From Roseateles sp. (lineage in GTDB: Bacteria; Pseudomonadota; Gammaproteobacteria; Burkholderiales; Burkholderiaceae_C), in NCBI RefSeq assembly GCF_019237615.1, contig NZ_JAFAGT010000001.1, positions 121,058 through 185,057 of the forward strand: DNA of 64,000 nt, in the 5' to 3' direction. Under the pieces are notes generated by a model, which was not told where the DNA came from, made no database searches, and was given only the letters and a program-made list of their open reading frames with translations. Position 1 is the stretch's first letter. The number at the start of each line of letters is the position of its first letter. Below are positions 54,184 to 63,771 of the stretch, piece after piece. The position numbers and the translations under genes were made by a program.

Positions 54184-56496
54184 ATGTCCTTTTCTTTCAG
54201 TTCGGGAGCGAAGCGTCGCCCCTCACTCCTGGCTTTGGCTCTCGTGGGGATGTTCCAGTCGGGCGCCGCCTGGGCGGTCGATCCGTTTGTCCTGAAGGAC
54301 ATCCGTGTCGAAGGCCTGCAGCGCACCGACCCGGGCACCGTGTTCGCGTCGCTGCCCTTCCGCATCGGCGACACCTACAACGATGAGAAGGGCGCAGCTG
54401 CGCTGCGCGCGCTGTTTGCCACCGGCCTGTTCAAGGACGTGCGCATCAGCATCGACGGCAGCGCCGTCGTCGTCATCATCGACGAGCGCCCCATCATCGC
54501 CAACGTCAACTTCGCCGGCCTGAAGGAGTTCGACACCGAGGCGCTGACCAAGTCGCTGAAGGATGTCGGCATCGGCGAAGGCAAGCCCTTCGACAAGGCG
54601 CTGGCCGACCGCGCCGAGCAGGAGCTCAAGCGCCAGTACCTGACGCGCAGTCTCTACGGCGCCGAGGTGACGACGACGATCACGCCGATCGAGCGCAACC
54701 GCGTCAACGTCAGTTTCAACGTGACCGAGGGCGAGCCAGCCAAGATCGCCGAGATCCGCATCCTGGGCAGCAAGGTGTTCTCCGAGAGCACGCTGCTGGG
54801 CCTGCTGGAGCAGACCACGACCGGCTGGCTGACCTGGTACACCAAGACCGACCGCTACTCACGCGCCAAGCTGAACGCGGACCTGGAAACCATCCGCAGC
54901 TACTACCTGAACCGCGGCTATCTGGAGTTCAACGTCACCTCCACGCAGGTGACGATCTCGCCGGACAAGCAGAGCATCAGCATCGCCATCACCGTCAGCG
55001 AGGGCCAGCCCTACACGGTCACGGGCATCAAGCTCGAAGGCGACTACCTGGGCCGCGAGGAGGACTTCAAGCACCTCGTCTACCTCAAGCCCGGCCAGCC
55101 CTACCAGGGCGAGGCCGTCGCGACGACGACGCGCGCCTTCAGCGATCTGTTCGGCACCTATGGCTACGCTTTCGCGCGGGTGGACAGCAAGCCCGAGATC
55201 AACCGCGAGACCGGCCAGGTGGTCGTCACCTTCGTCGCCGAGCCGCAGCGCCGCGTCTACGTGCGCAAGGTCATCCTGTCGGGCAACTCGCGCACGCGCG
55301 ATGAGGTCATCCGCCGCGAGTTCCGCCAGTTCGAGGCGGCGTGGTACGACGGCCAGAAGATCAAGGCTTCGCGCGACCGCGTCGAGCGCCTGGGCTACTT
55401 CAAGGACAAGGAAGTCACCATCGACACCCAGGAGGTGCCGGGCGCACAGGACCAGGTCGACGTGATCCTGACCGTCGTCGAGCGTCCCACCGGCGCCATC
55501 ACGGTCGGCGCCGGCTATTCCAGCCAGACCAAGCTGTCCTTCACCGGCTCCATCCGCCAGGACAACGTCTTCGGCTCGGGCAACTACCTCGGCATCGACG
55601 TGGCCACGGCAAGCACCGGCCGCCAGCTGCAGGTCAGCACCGTGGACCCGTACTTCACGGTGGACGGCGTGTCGCGCGCCATCGACGTGTTCTACCGCAC
55701 CACCAAGCCGATCAACACGCTGGGTGAGGAGTACCAGTACATCACCAAGGGCGGAGCGATCCGCTTCGGCGTGCCCTTCTCCGAGGTCGACACCGTCTTC
55801 TTCGGCGTCGGCTACGAGCAGACCAGCATCACGACGTCCAAGGGCCTGCCCAACAGCTACTTCCTGTTCGCCAACCAGTTCGGCCAGCGCAGCAACTCCG
55901 TGCCGCTGACCATAGGCTGGCAGCGCGACAGCCGCGACAGCGTCATCACGCCGATGAGGGGGCGCTACCAGCGCGTCAACGTCGAGGCCAGCGTCATCGG
56001 GGACGCGCAGTACGCGCGCGCCAACCTGCAGTACCAGCAGTACTTCGAGATCACCAACAAGATCACGCTGGGCCTCAACAGCGAACTGGGCTGGGGCGTG
56101 GGCCTGGGCGGCAAGCCCTACCCGATCTTCAAGAACTTCTACGGTGGCGGCCTGGGCTCGGTGCGGGTCTTCGAGGCCGGCTCGCTGGGTCCGGTCGACG
56201 TGACCGGCTCCTACAGCGGCGGCAACCGTCGCGTCAACGTCAATGCCGAGCTCTATCTGCCGGTGCCCGGCAGCGGCAACGACAAGAGCTTCCGCATCTT
56301 CGGTTTCATGGACGCCGGCAACGTCTGGGGCGAGAAGGAGAAGCTCCAGTTCGACAGCATCCGTGCGTCGGCGGGTCTGGGCCTGTCCTGGATCTCCCCG
56401 ATGGGGCCGCTGCGCCTCAGCTATGGCCAACCTATCCGCAAGCAACGCACGGATAGAATCGAGAAATTCCAATTCCAGATCGGGACTGCATTCTGA
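54184..56496 (+). CDS. bamA: Outer membrane protein assembly factor BamA
   Basis: 770 residues. Signal peptide cleaved after AAWA (about 28), five POTRA domains (about 30-420; first is FVLKDIRVEGLQRTDPGTV), then the 16-stranded barrel ending IEKFQFQIGTAF with C-terminal Phe. Core of the BAM complex. Followed immediately by the Skp/OmpH gene. Confidence 0.98.
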   Translation: MSFSFSSGAKRRPSLLALALVGMFQSGAAWAVDPFVLKDIRVEGLQRTDPGTVFASLPFRIGDTYNDEKGAAALRALFATGLFKDVRISIDGSAVVVIIDERPIIANVNFAGLKEFDTEALTKSLKDVGIGEGKPFDKALADRAEQELKRQYLTRSLYGAEVTTTITPIERNRVNVSFNVTEGEPAKIAEIRILGSKVFSESTLLGLLEQTTTGWLTWYTKTDRYSRAKLNADLETIRSYYLNRGYLEFNVTSTQVTISPDKQSISIAITVSEGQPYTVTGIKLEGDYLGREEDFKHLVYLKPGQPYQGEAVATTTRAFSDLFGTYGYAFARVDSKPEINRETGQVVVTFVAEPQRRVYVRKVILSGNSRTRDEVIRREFRQFEAAWYDGQKIKASRDRVERLGYFKDKEVTIDTQEVPGAQDQVDVILTVVERPTGAITVGAGYSSQTKLSFTGSIRQDNVFGSGNYLGIDVATASTGRQLQVSTVDPYFTVDGVSRAIDVFYRTTKPINTLGEEYQYITKGGAIRFGVPFSEVDTVFFGVGYEQTSITTSKGLPNSYFLFANQFGQRSNSVPLTIGWQRDSRDSVITPMRGRYQRVNVEASVIGDAQYARANLQYQQYFEITNKITLGLNSELGWGVGLGGKPYPIFKNFYGGGLGSVRVFEAGSLGPVDVTGSYSGGNRRVNVNAELYLPVPGSGNDKSFRIFGFMDAGNVWGEKEKLQFDSIRASAGLGLSWISPMGPLRLSYGQPIRKQRTDRIEKFQFQIGTAF

Positions 56497-57005
56497 TGAT
56501 GAGCAAGCTCTTGCAATCGGTGGCTCTGGCCGCTTCGATGATGGTGGCCGCCTCGGCCGTGCAAGCCCAGGAACTGAAGATCGGCTACGTCAACAGCGAG
56601 CGGGTGCTGCGCGAGGCCAACCTGGCCAAGACCGCACAAGCCAAGCTGGAAGCCGAGTTCGGCAAGCGCGAGAAGGATCTGCGCGACCTGGAAACGAAGC
56701 TGCGCGGTGCCGCCGAGAAACTGGAGAAGGACGCGCCGACGCTGTCCGAGAACGAGCGCAACCGTCGCCAGCGTGACGTGGTCGAGCAGGAACGCGACCT
56801 GCAGCGCAAGCGCCGCGAATGGCAGGAAGACCTGAACCAGCGCAAGCAGGAAGAACTGTCCGCCGTGGTCGACAAGGCCAACCGCGTGATCAAGCAGATC
56901 TTCGACGCCGAGAAGTACGACCTGATCCTGCAGGACGCCATCCACTTCAGCGCCCGCGTCGACATCACCAAGAAGGTGATCGACCAGCTGAACGCGCAGA
57001 AGTAA
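56496..57005 (+). CDS. skp: Periplasmic chaperone Skp (OmpH)
   Basis: 169 residues. Signal peptide with cleavage at [10 protein letters not shown] (about 23). The mature part begins [16 protein letters not shown], then two long antiparallel helices with heptads ([23 protein letters not shown]) as in the Skp trimer's arms. ATG 56496 or 56499 next to the bamA stop (TGATGATG); first is taken. Confidence 0.95.
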   Translation: MMSKLLQSVALAASMMVAASAVQAQELKIGYVNSERVLREANLAKTAQAKLEAEFGKREKDLRDLETKLRGAAEKLEKDAPTLSENERNRRQRDVVEQERDLQRKRREWQEDLNQRKQEELSAVVDKANRVIKQIFDAEKYDLILQDAIHFSARVDITKKVIDQLNAQK

Positions 57006-57016
57006 GCCGGTCCGAC

Positions 57017-58045
57017 ATGAGCCCGACGCCCGTCGCGCTCTCCGAACTGATCGCCGCCTTGGGCGGCGATTTGCTTGGTGGCGCCGAAATCCGCATCGCC
57101 GGCATTGCGCCCCTGGACGAGGCGGGCGCGCAGAGCATCAGCTTTCTCGCCAATCCGCGCTACCAGGCGCAGCTCGCCACGACGGCGGCCGCCTGCGTCA
57201 TCGTCGCGCCCGCCCTGGCCGAGGCGGCCGCGGCCCGTGGCGCGGCCATCGTCACGCCCGACCCCTACCTGTACTTCGCGCGCCTCACGCAATGGTGGGC
57301 GGCGCGCACGCGTCCGACGCCCGAGGCCGGCGTGCATCCGAGCGCCATCGTGTCGCCGGACGCCCGGTTGGGGCAGGGTGTGAGCATCGGCCCGCTGGCC
57401 GTCATCGAGGCCGGTGCAGTCATCGGCGACCATGCCAGCATCGGTGCGCACAGCGTCGTGGAGCGCGGGGCGACGGTGGGCGAGCACACGAGGCTCGCGC
57501 CGCGCGTCGTGCTGGGCCATGGCTGCCGCATCGGCGCGCGCGGCATCATGCACAGCGGTGTCGTCATCGGCGCCGACGGCTTCGGCTTCGCGCCGAGCAA
57601 GAACGGCTACGTGAAGATCGAGCAGTTGGGCAACGTGACCATCGGCGACGACGTCGAGATTGGCGCCAACACCTGCATCGACCGCGGCGCGCTTGCCGAC
57701 ACCGTCATCGAGGATGGCGTGAAGCTGGACAACCTGATCCAGATCGCCCACAACGTTCACATCGGCCGCAACACGGCCATGGCCGGCTGCGCGGCGGTTG
57801 CGGGCTCGACGCGCATCGGCGCCAACTGCACCATAGGTGGCGCGGCCAACATCGTCGGTCACCTGACGCTGGTGGACGGCGTGCACATCTCGGCCGCGAC
57901 GACGATCACGCGCAGCATCACCGAGCCGGGCGTCTACAGCGGCCCCCACCCCTTCGAAGAAAATTCCAGCTGGCAGAAAAACGCGGCAACGCTGCGCCAG
58001 CTCCATACCCTGCGCGACCGTGTGCGCGCGCTGGAGAAGAAATGA
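57017..58045 (+). CDS. lpxD: UDP-3-O-(3-hydroxymyristoyl)glucosamine N-acyltransferase
   Basis: 342 residues. N-terminal uridine-binding domain ([14 protein letters not shown]), long left-handed beta-helix of hexapeptide repeats ([21 protein letters not shown] and on), ending with a helical tail [17 protein letters not shown]. Third acylation step of lipid A synthesis. ATG 57017; earlier codons lie in skp. Confidence 0.97.
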   Translation: MSPTPVALSELIAALGGDLLGGAEIRIAGIAPLDEAGAQSISFLANPRYQAQLATTAAACVIVAPALAEAAAARGAAIVTPDPYLYFARLTQWWAARTRPTPEAGVHPSAIVSPDARLGQGVSIGPLAVIEAGAVIGDHASIGAHSVVERGATVGEHTRLAPRVVLGHGCRIGARGIMHSGVVIGADGFGFAPSKNGYVKIEQLGNVTIGDDVEIGANTCIDRGALADTVIEDGVKLDNLIQIAHNVHIGRNTAMAGCAAVAGSTRIGANCTIGGAANIVGHLTLVDGVHISAATTITRSITEPGVYSGPHPFEENSSWQKNAATLRQLHTLRDRVRALEKK

Positions 58046-58509
58046 ACGACGAGATCCAACCCCTGACGATGGACATCCACGAGATCCTGAGGCGCCTGCC
58101 GCATCGCTACCCCATCCTGCTGGTGGACCGCGTTGTCGAGCTGGTCAAGGGCGAGCGCATCCGTGCGATCAAGAACGTCTCCATCAACGAGCCCTTCTTC
58201 CTCGGCCATTTCCCGCACCGCCCGGTGATGCCCGGCGTGCTCATCCTCGAGGCGCTGGCCCAGGCCGCGACGCTGCTGGCCCTGCGCAGCATGGACATGG
58301 TGCTGGACGAGAAGTCGGTCGTGTACTTCGCCGGCATCGACGGTGCGCGTTTCAAGCGCCCGGTGGAGCCCGGCGACCAGCTCGTGCTGGAAGTGACGCT
58401 GGGCCGCGCCAAGGCCGGCATCTACAAGTTCACCGCCAGGGCCCTGGTGGGCGACCAGGTCGCGGCCGAGGCCGAGCTGATGTGCACGATGCGCCGCATC
58501 GAGGCCTGA
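58042..58509 (+). CDS. fabZ: 3-hydroxyacyl-[acyl-carrier-protein] dehydratase FabZ
   Basis: 155 residues. Hot-dog fold dehydratase. Catalytic His56 and Glu70 in [21 protein letters not shown]-terminal [21 protein letters not shown] 58042 overlaps lpxD TGA. Supplies acyl chains to the Lpx acyltransferases on either side. Confidence 0.98.
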   Translation: MNDEIQPLTMDIHEILRRLPHRYPILLVDRVVELVKGERIRAIKNVSINEPFFLGHFPHRPVMPGVLILEALAQAATLLALRSMDMVLDEKSVVYFAGIDGARFKRPVEPGDQLVLEVTLGRAKAGIYKFTARALVGDQVAAEAELMCTMRRIEA

Positions 58510-58522
58510 CCCCGCGCTTCAG

Positions 58523-59311
58523 ATGGCCATCCACCCCACCGCCATCGTCGACCCCGGCGCGCAACTTGACAGCAGCGTCGAGGTCGGCGCGTACTCGCTG
58601 ATCGGCCCGCACGTGAAGATCGGCGCCGGCACCAAGATCGGCCCGCACGTCGTCATCGAAGGCCACACGACCATCGGCTGCGACAACCGCTTCTTCCAGT
58701 TCAGCTCCATAGGCGCAGCCAACCAGGACAAGAAGTACGCCGGCGAGCCGACGACGCTGGTCATCGGCGATCGCAACACCATCCGCGAGTTCTGCACGCT
58801 GAACGTCGGCACGGTGCAGGACCGCGGCGAGACGACGGTGGGCAACGACAACTGGATCATGGCCTACTGCCACCTGGCCCATGACGTCGTCCTCGGCAAC
58901 GACTGCGTGCTGGCCAACAACGCGACGCTGGCCGGCCATGTGCAGGTGGGCGACTGGGTGACCGTCGGCGGCCTGACTGGCGTGCTGCAGCGCATGCGCA
59001 TCGGCGATCACGCGATGATCGGCTTCCAGGCCCATGTGGCCCAGGACGTGCCACCCTTCATGACGGTGGACGGCAACCCGCTGGCAGCGCGCGCGGTCAA
59101 CGTCGTAGGCCTGAAGCGCCGGGACTTCAGCGCCGAGCGCATCGCCGTCATCCGCCAGATCTACAAGCTGCTCTACCGCAGCGGCCACACGCTGGACGAG
59201 GCCAAGGCGGCCATCGCGGCGCTGCGCGGCACGGACGGCGGCGGCGCCGATGGCGACATCGACAACATGCTGACCTTCCTCGCCGCCTCCACGCGCGGCA
59301 TCGTGCGCTGA
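58523..59311 (+). CDS. lpxA: UDP-N-acetylglucosamine O-acyltransferase LpxA
   Basis: 262 residues. Beta-helix with hexapeptide repeats ([20 protein letters not shown]), catalytic His120 in [11 protein letters not shown] (E. coli His125), and a C-terminal helical region ([21 protein letters not shown]). First lipid A acylation. Confidence 0.98.
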   Translation: MAIHPTAIVDPGAQLDSSVEVGAYSLIGPHVKIGAGTKIGPHVVIEGHTTIGCDNRFFQFSSIGAANQDKKYAGEPTTLVIGDRNTIREFCTLNVGTVQDRGETTVGNDNWIMAYCHLAHDVVLGNDCVLANNATLAGHVQVGDWVTVGGLTGVLQRMRIGDHAMIGFQAHVAQDVPPFMTVDGNPLAARAVNVVGLKRRDFSAERIAVIRQIYKLLYRSGHTLDEAKAAIAALRGTDGGGADGDIDNMLTFLAASTRGIVR

Positions 59312-59316
59312 GCTGA

Positions 59317-60444
59317 ATGACCGGATCCGCGCCACGCTTCGGATTCGTGGCCGGCGAGGCCAGCGGCGATCTGCTGGCCAGCCTGCTGCTGCAAGGCCTG
59401 CGCGCGCGCTGGCCGGCGCTGACCTCGCAGGGCATAGGCGGTCCGCGCATGATCGCCCAGGGCTTCGAGACCTGGTGGCCGCACAGCAAGCTGTCGCTGT
59501 TCGGCTATGTGGATGTGCTGATGAACCTGCGCGAGCTGCTGGCCATCCGCCGCCGACTCGGCACGCGCCTCATCTCAAGCCGCCCCGACGTCTTCATCGG
59601 CGTAGACGCGCCGGACTTCAACTTCGGCCTGGAGACGCGGCTGCGCGAGGCGGGCATCAAGACGGTGCACTTCGTCTGCCCATCCATCTGGGCCTGGCGG
59701 CCCGAGCGCGTCGAGACCATCCGGCGCGCGGCCGACCATGTGCTGTGCCTGTTCCCGTTCGAACCCGAGATCCTGCACCGGGCCGGCATAGGCGCGACCT
59801 ACGTGGGCCATCCGCTCGCCGACGCCATCCCGATGGACGTGCCGCGCGTCGCCGCCCGCGAGGCCCTGGCGCTGCCGGAAGGCGACACCGTCATCGCGCT
59901 GCTGCCCGGCAGTCGCCGCAGCGAGATCAACTACATCGCGCCGGCGCTGATCGGCGCGGCGCGGCTGCTTGCCGGGCCGGGCCGCCGTTTCGTGATGCCC
60001 ATCGTGCCGGGCCTGCGCGGCCTCGTCGAGCCCATGCTGGGCGGTGCCGACATCCGGCTGGTCGACGGCCAGTCCCACGCGGCGCTGGCGGCCTGCGACC
60101 TGACGCTGGTGGCCAGCGGCACGGCCACGCTGGAGGCGGCACTGTTCAAGCGGCCCATGGTTGTCGCCTACCGCATGAATGCGCTGAACTGGTGGCGCAT
60201 GAAGGGTAGGGGCCTGCTGCCCTGGGTGGGCCTGCCCAACATCCTGGCGCGCGACTTCGTCGTGCCTGAGCTCATCCAGCAGGACTGCACGCCCGAGAAC
60301 CTCGCCCGCGAGGCCGAGGGCCTGCTCGCCGACGCGCCGCGTTGCGCGGCCCTGCACGAGCGCTTCATCCAACTCCACGAGCTGCTGCGGCAAGACACCG
60401 CGCGGCGTGCCAGCGATGCCATTGCGACGCTCATCGGCGCCTGA
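59317..60444 (+). CDS. lpxB: Lipid-A-disaccharide synthase
   Basis: 375 residues. GT-B-type glycosyltransferase condensing UDP-diacyl-GlcN with lipid X. N-terminal [22 protein letters not shown] (GEASGD 13-18), [18 protein letters not shown] and a [20 protein letters not shown] donor-site motif. Overlaps rnhB by 29 bases. Confidence 0.97.
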   Translation: MTGSAPRFGFVAGEASGDLLASLLLQGLRARWPALTSQGIGGPRMIAQGFETWWPHSKLSLFGYVDVLMNLRELLAIRRRLGTRLISSRPDVFIGVDAPDFNFGLETRLREAGIKTVHFVCPSIWAWRPERVETIRRAADHVLCLFPFEPEILHRAGIGATYVGHPLADAIPMDVPRVAAREALALPEGDTVIALLPGSRRSEINYIAPALIGAARLLAGPGRRFVMPIVPGLRGLVEPMLGGADIRLVDGQSHAALAACDLTLVASGTATLEAALFKRPMVVAYRMNALNWWRMKGRGLLPWVGLPNILARDFVVPELIQQDCTPENLAREAEGLLADAPRCAALHERFIQLHELLRQDTARRASDAIATLIGA

Positions 60445-61033
60445 GCAGGGCGCGCTCGACTGGACGCCACCCGGCCTCGTCGCCGGCGTGGACGAGGCCG
60501 GCCGAGGGCCGTTGGCGGGGCCGGTGTTCGCGGCGGCCGTCATCCTCGACGACCTGCAGCCGATCGCTGGCCTGGCCGATTCCAAGGCGCTGACGGCGGC
60601 CCGGCGCGCGCGTCTGTATGACGAGATTCGTGCCAAGGCGCTGTGCTGCTGCATCGCCCACGCGACGACCGAGGAGATCGACCGCATCAACATCCTGCAG
60701 GCCACGATGCTGGCCATGCAGCGTGCCGTCAACGGCCTGCGCCTCAAGCCCGCCCTGGTGCGCGTCGACGGCAACCGCCTGCCGGTGCTGCCGATGCCGG
60801 CCGAGGCCATCGTGAAGGGCGATGCCACGGTGCAGGCCATCTCGGCCGCCAGCATCCTCGCCAAGGTGGCGCGCGACCTGTTCTGCCAGCAGATGCACGA
60901 GAGCCATCCGCAGTACGGCTTTGCCACGCACAAGGGCTATGGCACGCCCGAACACCTCGCCGCGCTGCGCGAGCATGGCGCCAGCCCCTGGCACCGGCGC
61001 TCGTTCGCGCCGGTGCGGGAGAACCTCCGATGA
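60416..61033 (+). CDS. rnhB: Ribonuclease HII
   Basis: 205 residues from ATG 60416 (a GTG at 60407 is an alternative). Metal ligands Asp26 and Glu27 in [15 protein letters not shown], with VRVDGNRLP and [16 protein letters not shown] for the remaining sites. Removes ribonucleotides from DNA. Stop overlaps the next gene (ATGA). rnhB after lpxB is the conserved order. Confidence 0.96.
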   Translation: MPLRRSSAPEQGALDWTPPGLVAGVDEAGRGPLAGPVFAAAVILDDLQPIAGLADSKALTAARRARLYDEIRAKALCCCIAHATTEEIDRINILQATMLAMQRAVNGLRLKPALVRVDGNRLPVLPMPAEAIVKGDATVQAISAASILAKVARDLFCQQMHESHPQYGFATHKGYGTPEHLAALREHGASPWHRRSFAPVRENLR

Positions 61034-61806
61034 GCGCTCAGATCCAGCACATCACCTCGCGCGACAACCCCGCGCTCGTGCGGCTGCGCAAGCTGACGGC
61101 CGACGCCGGCGGCTACCGCAAGACCGGCAGCGTCTGGATCGAGGGCGACCACCTGCTGCGCGCGGCGCTGCAGCGCGGCTGGACGCCGTCGCTCGTCGTG
61201 CTGACCGAGGCCGCGATGCAGGACGCGCGCCTGGCCGCGCTGGCGGAGGCCGCGCCGCGTGCGCTGGTCGTGCCCATGGCCCTGTTCAAGGCCCTCAGCG
61301 GCCTGGAGTCGCCGGCCCAGATCGGCGCCGAGCTGACGCTGCCCGTGGCGCCCGCCATCGTCCCCGACGCCGCCAGCGTCGTGCTGGACCGGCTGCAGGA
61401 CGCAGGCAATGTCGGCGCCATCCTGCGCAGCGCGGCGGCCTTCGGCGTGCGCCAGGTGCTGGCCCTGAAGGGCACGGCGGCGCTGTGGTCCCCCAAGGTC
61501 GTGCGTGCGGGGCAGGGCGCCCATTTCGGGCTGCGCCTCGTCGAGGGCCTGGCGGCCGACGACCTTGCCGCGCTTGCGGTGCCGCTGATCGCCACCAGCT
61601 CGCACACCGAGCATGTGCTGAACCGCGTCGCGCTGCCGTCGCCCTGCGCCTGGGTCATGGGCCACGAGGGCCAGGGCGTGTCGCCCGCGCTGATGGCGCG
61701 CTGCGCGTTGACTGTGGGCATCCCGCAGCCGGGCGGCGAGGAATCGCTGAACGTCGCCGCCGCGGCGGCTATCTGCCTCTACGAAAGCCAGCGCCAGCAC
61801 GGCTGA
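61030..61806 (+). CDS. TrmH/SpoU-family RNA methyltransferase
   Basis: 258 residues. N-terminal substrate-binding domain ([15 protein letters not shown], as in many rRNA 2'-O-methyltransferases) and SPOUT knot with the three SpoU motifs: [29 protein letters not shown] and [18 protein letters not shown]. Probably methylates a ribose in rRNA or tRNA, target not determinable. Last gene of the rpsB supercluster. Confidence 0.92.
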   Translation: MSAQIQHITSRDNPALVRLRKLTADAGGYRKTGSVWIEGDHLLRAALQRGWTPSLVVLTEAAMQDARLAALAEAAPRALVVPMALFKALSGLESPAQIGAELTLPVAPAIVPDAASVVLDRLQDAGNVGAILRSAAAFGVRQVLALKGTAALWSPKVVRAGQGAHFGLRLVEGLAADDLAALAVPLIATSSHTEHVLNRVALPSPCAWVMGHEGQGVSPALMARCALTVGIPQPGGEESLNVAAAAAICLYESQRQHG

Positions 61807-61835
61807 CGCGGCCCTCGGTTCCAGGCGTTTGCGAC

Positions 61836-61864
61836 TTGCAATCGAGAATGATTCTCATTACAGT
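61836..61864 (+). promoter_or_regulatory. Promoter of hemP
   Basis: -35 TTGCAA (61836-61841), 17-bp spacer, -10 TACAGT (61859-61864). Start of transcription about 61871, which is the ATG itself. The spacer is occupied by the Fur box. Confidence 0.75.
61844..61861. promoter_or_regulatory. Fur box
   Basis: GAGAATGATTCTCATTAC, containing two overlapping palindromes: GAGAAT-G-ATTCTC (61844-61856) and AATGA-TTC-TCATT (61847-61859), the 6-1-6 form of Fur sites. It sits between -35 and -10 of the hemP promoter, the classical position for iron-dependent repression. Confidence 0.88.
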
Positions 61865-61870
61865 CACGCC

Positions 61871-62035
61871 ATGCTGCCCGTCGCCCCCTCGCCCAAGCCC
61901 CCGGGACAGAACCAGGCCCGTTACCTCGACAGCGCGACGCTGCTCGGCCCGCGTGGCGAGGTCTTCATCGTCCACCAGCAGCAGGTCTACCGCCTGCGCG
62001 TCACGGCCCAGGGCAAGCTCATCCTGACCAAGTAG
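61871..62035 (+). CDS. hemP: Hemin uptake protein HemP
   Basis: 54-residue small protein of the HemP/HmuP family: YLDSATLLGPRGEVFIVHQ and the terminal YRLRVTAQGKLILTK. HmuP is needed for haem utilisation in Burkholderia, acting in the regulation of haem uptake genes. ATG 61871 fits both family and promoter; there is no SD, so leaderless translation is likely. The longer reading to 61829 would need the -35 and Fur box to be coding. No TonB-dependent receptor is nearby. Confidence 0.9.
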   Translation: MLPVAPSPKPPGQNQARYLDSATLLGPRGEVFIVHQQQVYRLRVTAQGKLILTK

Positions 62036-62105
62036 GGGCCACGCCGCCCCGCCCCCAACGCGCCAGCCAGCCGCCGCCCGCCCGCGCCTCGCATGGAGAT
62101 CCGCC

Positions 62106-63299
62106 ATGGCCGATACCTGCTGCGCCGCGCATGCCAGCGTCCCTCCCGCCCCGGGCTCGCGCCGTCGCCGCCTGTGGGAGCTGGGAAGCCATGCCCATTG
62201 CCCCGTCGTCGGCGTCTGCGTGCCGCTGGAGCGCGTGCGCCAGCTTGCCAGGAAGCTGCAGGGCGACGAGGACGACTACACGCTGCACTGCAGCCTCGTC
62301 ACGGCCGCCGCGCGCCGCAACGCGGTGTCCGAGGCCTTGCAGAAGGATCTGGAGCAGCGCTTCGCGCCGGACCTGCGCAGCGCCGGCCAGGCCAAGTGCC
62401 GCGACGCGCTGATGAGCTGGTGGCGTGCCCGCGCGGTGCAGGGCGAGGCTGTTGCCGGCGCGCTGTGGGCGACACTGACCCATGCGCGCTGCGACGACTG
62501 GCTGGAGATGCGCGTGCTGGGCCAGGTGCACATGCTGCAGCATCAGCTCGGCGCCGCGCAGCGCGTGGACCTGGCCCGCCACCGCGAACTGGTCGCCGAG
62601 CACCAGGCGCTGGCGCGCGACTACGCCGAGGTGCAGCAGCGCGTGACGGCCTGGAGCGTGGAACGCGCCCGCGAGCAGCAGGCCTGGGAGCAGGAGCGCA
62701 TGCAGCAGCGGGCGCTGCACATCGGCTTGCAGACCCAGCTGGCGCAGGCGCAGGAGCTGCTGCAGTTGTGGCAGGGCAGCCGCCCGGACCTGCCCGAGCG
62801 CGAGGCTTTGCGCGAGCGCCTGGCCGAGCAGGTGGAGCGCAACCAGACGCTGCAGCGCGAGCTCAACCGGCTTGCGGTGCGGGCGCCCGTGGCGGGCGAG
62901 CCGTCCCGGGCCGAGCCGGCCGCGCCGCCGGAGGAGGCCGAGACCGTGACGCTGCTGAACCGCGTGGTGCTCTGTGTCGGCGGGCGCGGCGGCAGCGTGC
63001 CGCAGTACCGGCAGGCCGTGGAGGGCTGTGGCGCGCAGTTCCTGCACCACGATGGCGGCAGCGAGCACCGACCGGCGCAGCTGGAGCCGCAACTGGCTGC
63101 GGCCGACCTCGTCATCTGCCAGACCGGTTGCATCAGCCACGACGCCTACTGGCGCGTCAAGGATCATTGCAAGCGTCACCACAAGAAATGTCTGTACCTT
63201 GAGTCGCCGAGTGCGAGCGGCCTTCGGCGCGCGTTAGGTTCGCTGAGTGCGGGGGAGCGTGCGGAAGCAGCTGCCCACCAAGCCGGCCAGAACGACTGA
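62106..63299 (+). CDS. DUF2325 domain-containing protein
   Basis: 397 residues. N-terminal half Cys/His-bearing and helical (HCPVVGVCVPLERVRQLARKL), central coiled coil (about 150-270), and C-terminal DUF2325 domain (about 288-380: VVLCVGGRGGSVPQYRQ, DLVICQTGCISHDAYWRVK, CKRHHKKCLYLESPSASGL) with three conserved Cys. DUF2325 proteins are often near haem/iron genes, and this one follows hemP by 70 bases with a GGAG SD, so Fur co-regulation is likely. Biochemical role not known. Confidence 0.82.
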   Translation: MADTCCAAHASVPPAPGSRRRRLWELGSHAHCPVVGVCVPLERVRQLARKLQGDEDDYTLHCSLVTAAARRNAVSEALQKDLEQRFAPDLRSAGQAKCRDALMSWWRARAVQGEAVAGALWATLTHARCDDWLEMRVLGQVHMLQHQLGAAQRVDLARHRELVAEHQALARDYAEVQQRVTAWSVERAREQQAWEQERMQQRALHIGLQTQLAQAQELLQLWQGSRPDLPEREALRERLAEQVERNQTLQRELNRLAVRAPVAGEPSRAEPAAPPEEAETVTLLNRVVLCVGGRGGSVPQYRQAVEGCGAQFLHHDGGSEHRPAQLEPQLAAADLVICQTGCISHDAYWRVKDHCKRHHKKCLYLESPSASGLRRALGSLSAGERAEAAAHQAGQND

Positions 63300-63319
63300 G
63301 TCAGTCTGGCCGGCTTGGT
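63277..63319 (+). terminator. Long hairpin at the DUF2325 stop codon
   Basis: 15-bp perfect stem ACCAAGCCGGCCAGA (63277-63291) / TCTGGCCGGCTTGGT (63305-63319). The TGA stop (63297-63299) is in the loop. Followed by TACC, so no U tract; end of the hemP-DUF2325 unit. Confidence 0.7.
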
Positions 63320-63771
63320 TACCGCATCAGGCTGCAAGCGGCGTGGAAGCAGCGCATTGGCGTGCCGGTTTCGCCCGCCGGGCGGGCGACCACACCAGTC
63401 ACGGCGACACGGCGTTCACCGTCCCGATGTTCGACGAGTTCATGAAGCGCATCATGCCTGGTGAGGCCTGGAGGTAGGCCACGCTATGAGCGACCAACAT
63501 CATGTGGGCGACGAGTCCCGCCTCAGCGGGTGAACACCCTGAGGTCCGCTTCCGCTTCAGAGCCGCCCTCCGCTAATCAGAGCGCAATTCTTGTGTTCCC
63601 TCGGCAATCTGCAATGGCAACCAGATCGCGGGTATAGATCCCGTCGGCCGCAGCAAGAGTTGCGTCTTCGTCGACACGCTAGGCCGAGGCGCGTTCGAGC
63701 GTGCGCTGGCGCAGGCAGCGGCTGAGGGGTGGCACCGGCCGCCTGAGGTGCAGTCCTCAGAGCCATCCCTT
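63320..63771. other. Decayed accessory DNA
   Basis: 452 bases with no intact gene. Fragments of coding-like sequence occur: plus 63349-63477 reads AAHWRAGFARRAG...FTVPMFDEFMKR before a stop; plus 63574-63792 is open but has no start; minus 63680-63577 reads DEDATLAAADGIYTRDL... after an in-frame TAG. Codon use is less GC-biased than in the neighbours. Looks like relics of accessory genes (possibly toxin-antitoxin type), but I cannot name a family. Confidence 0.35.
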
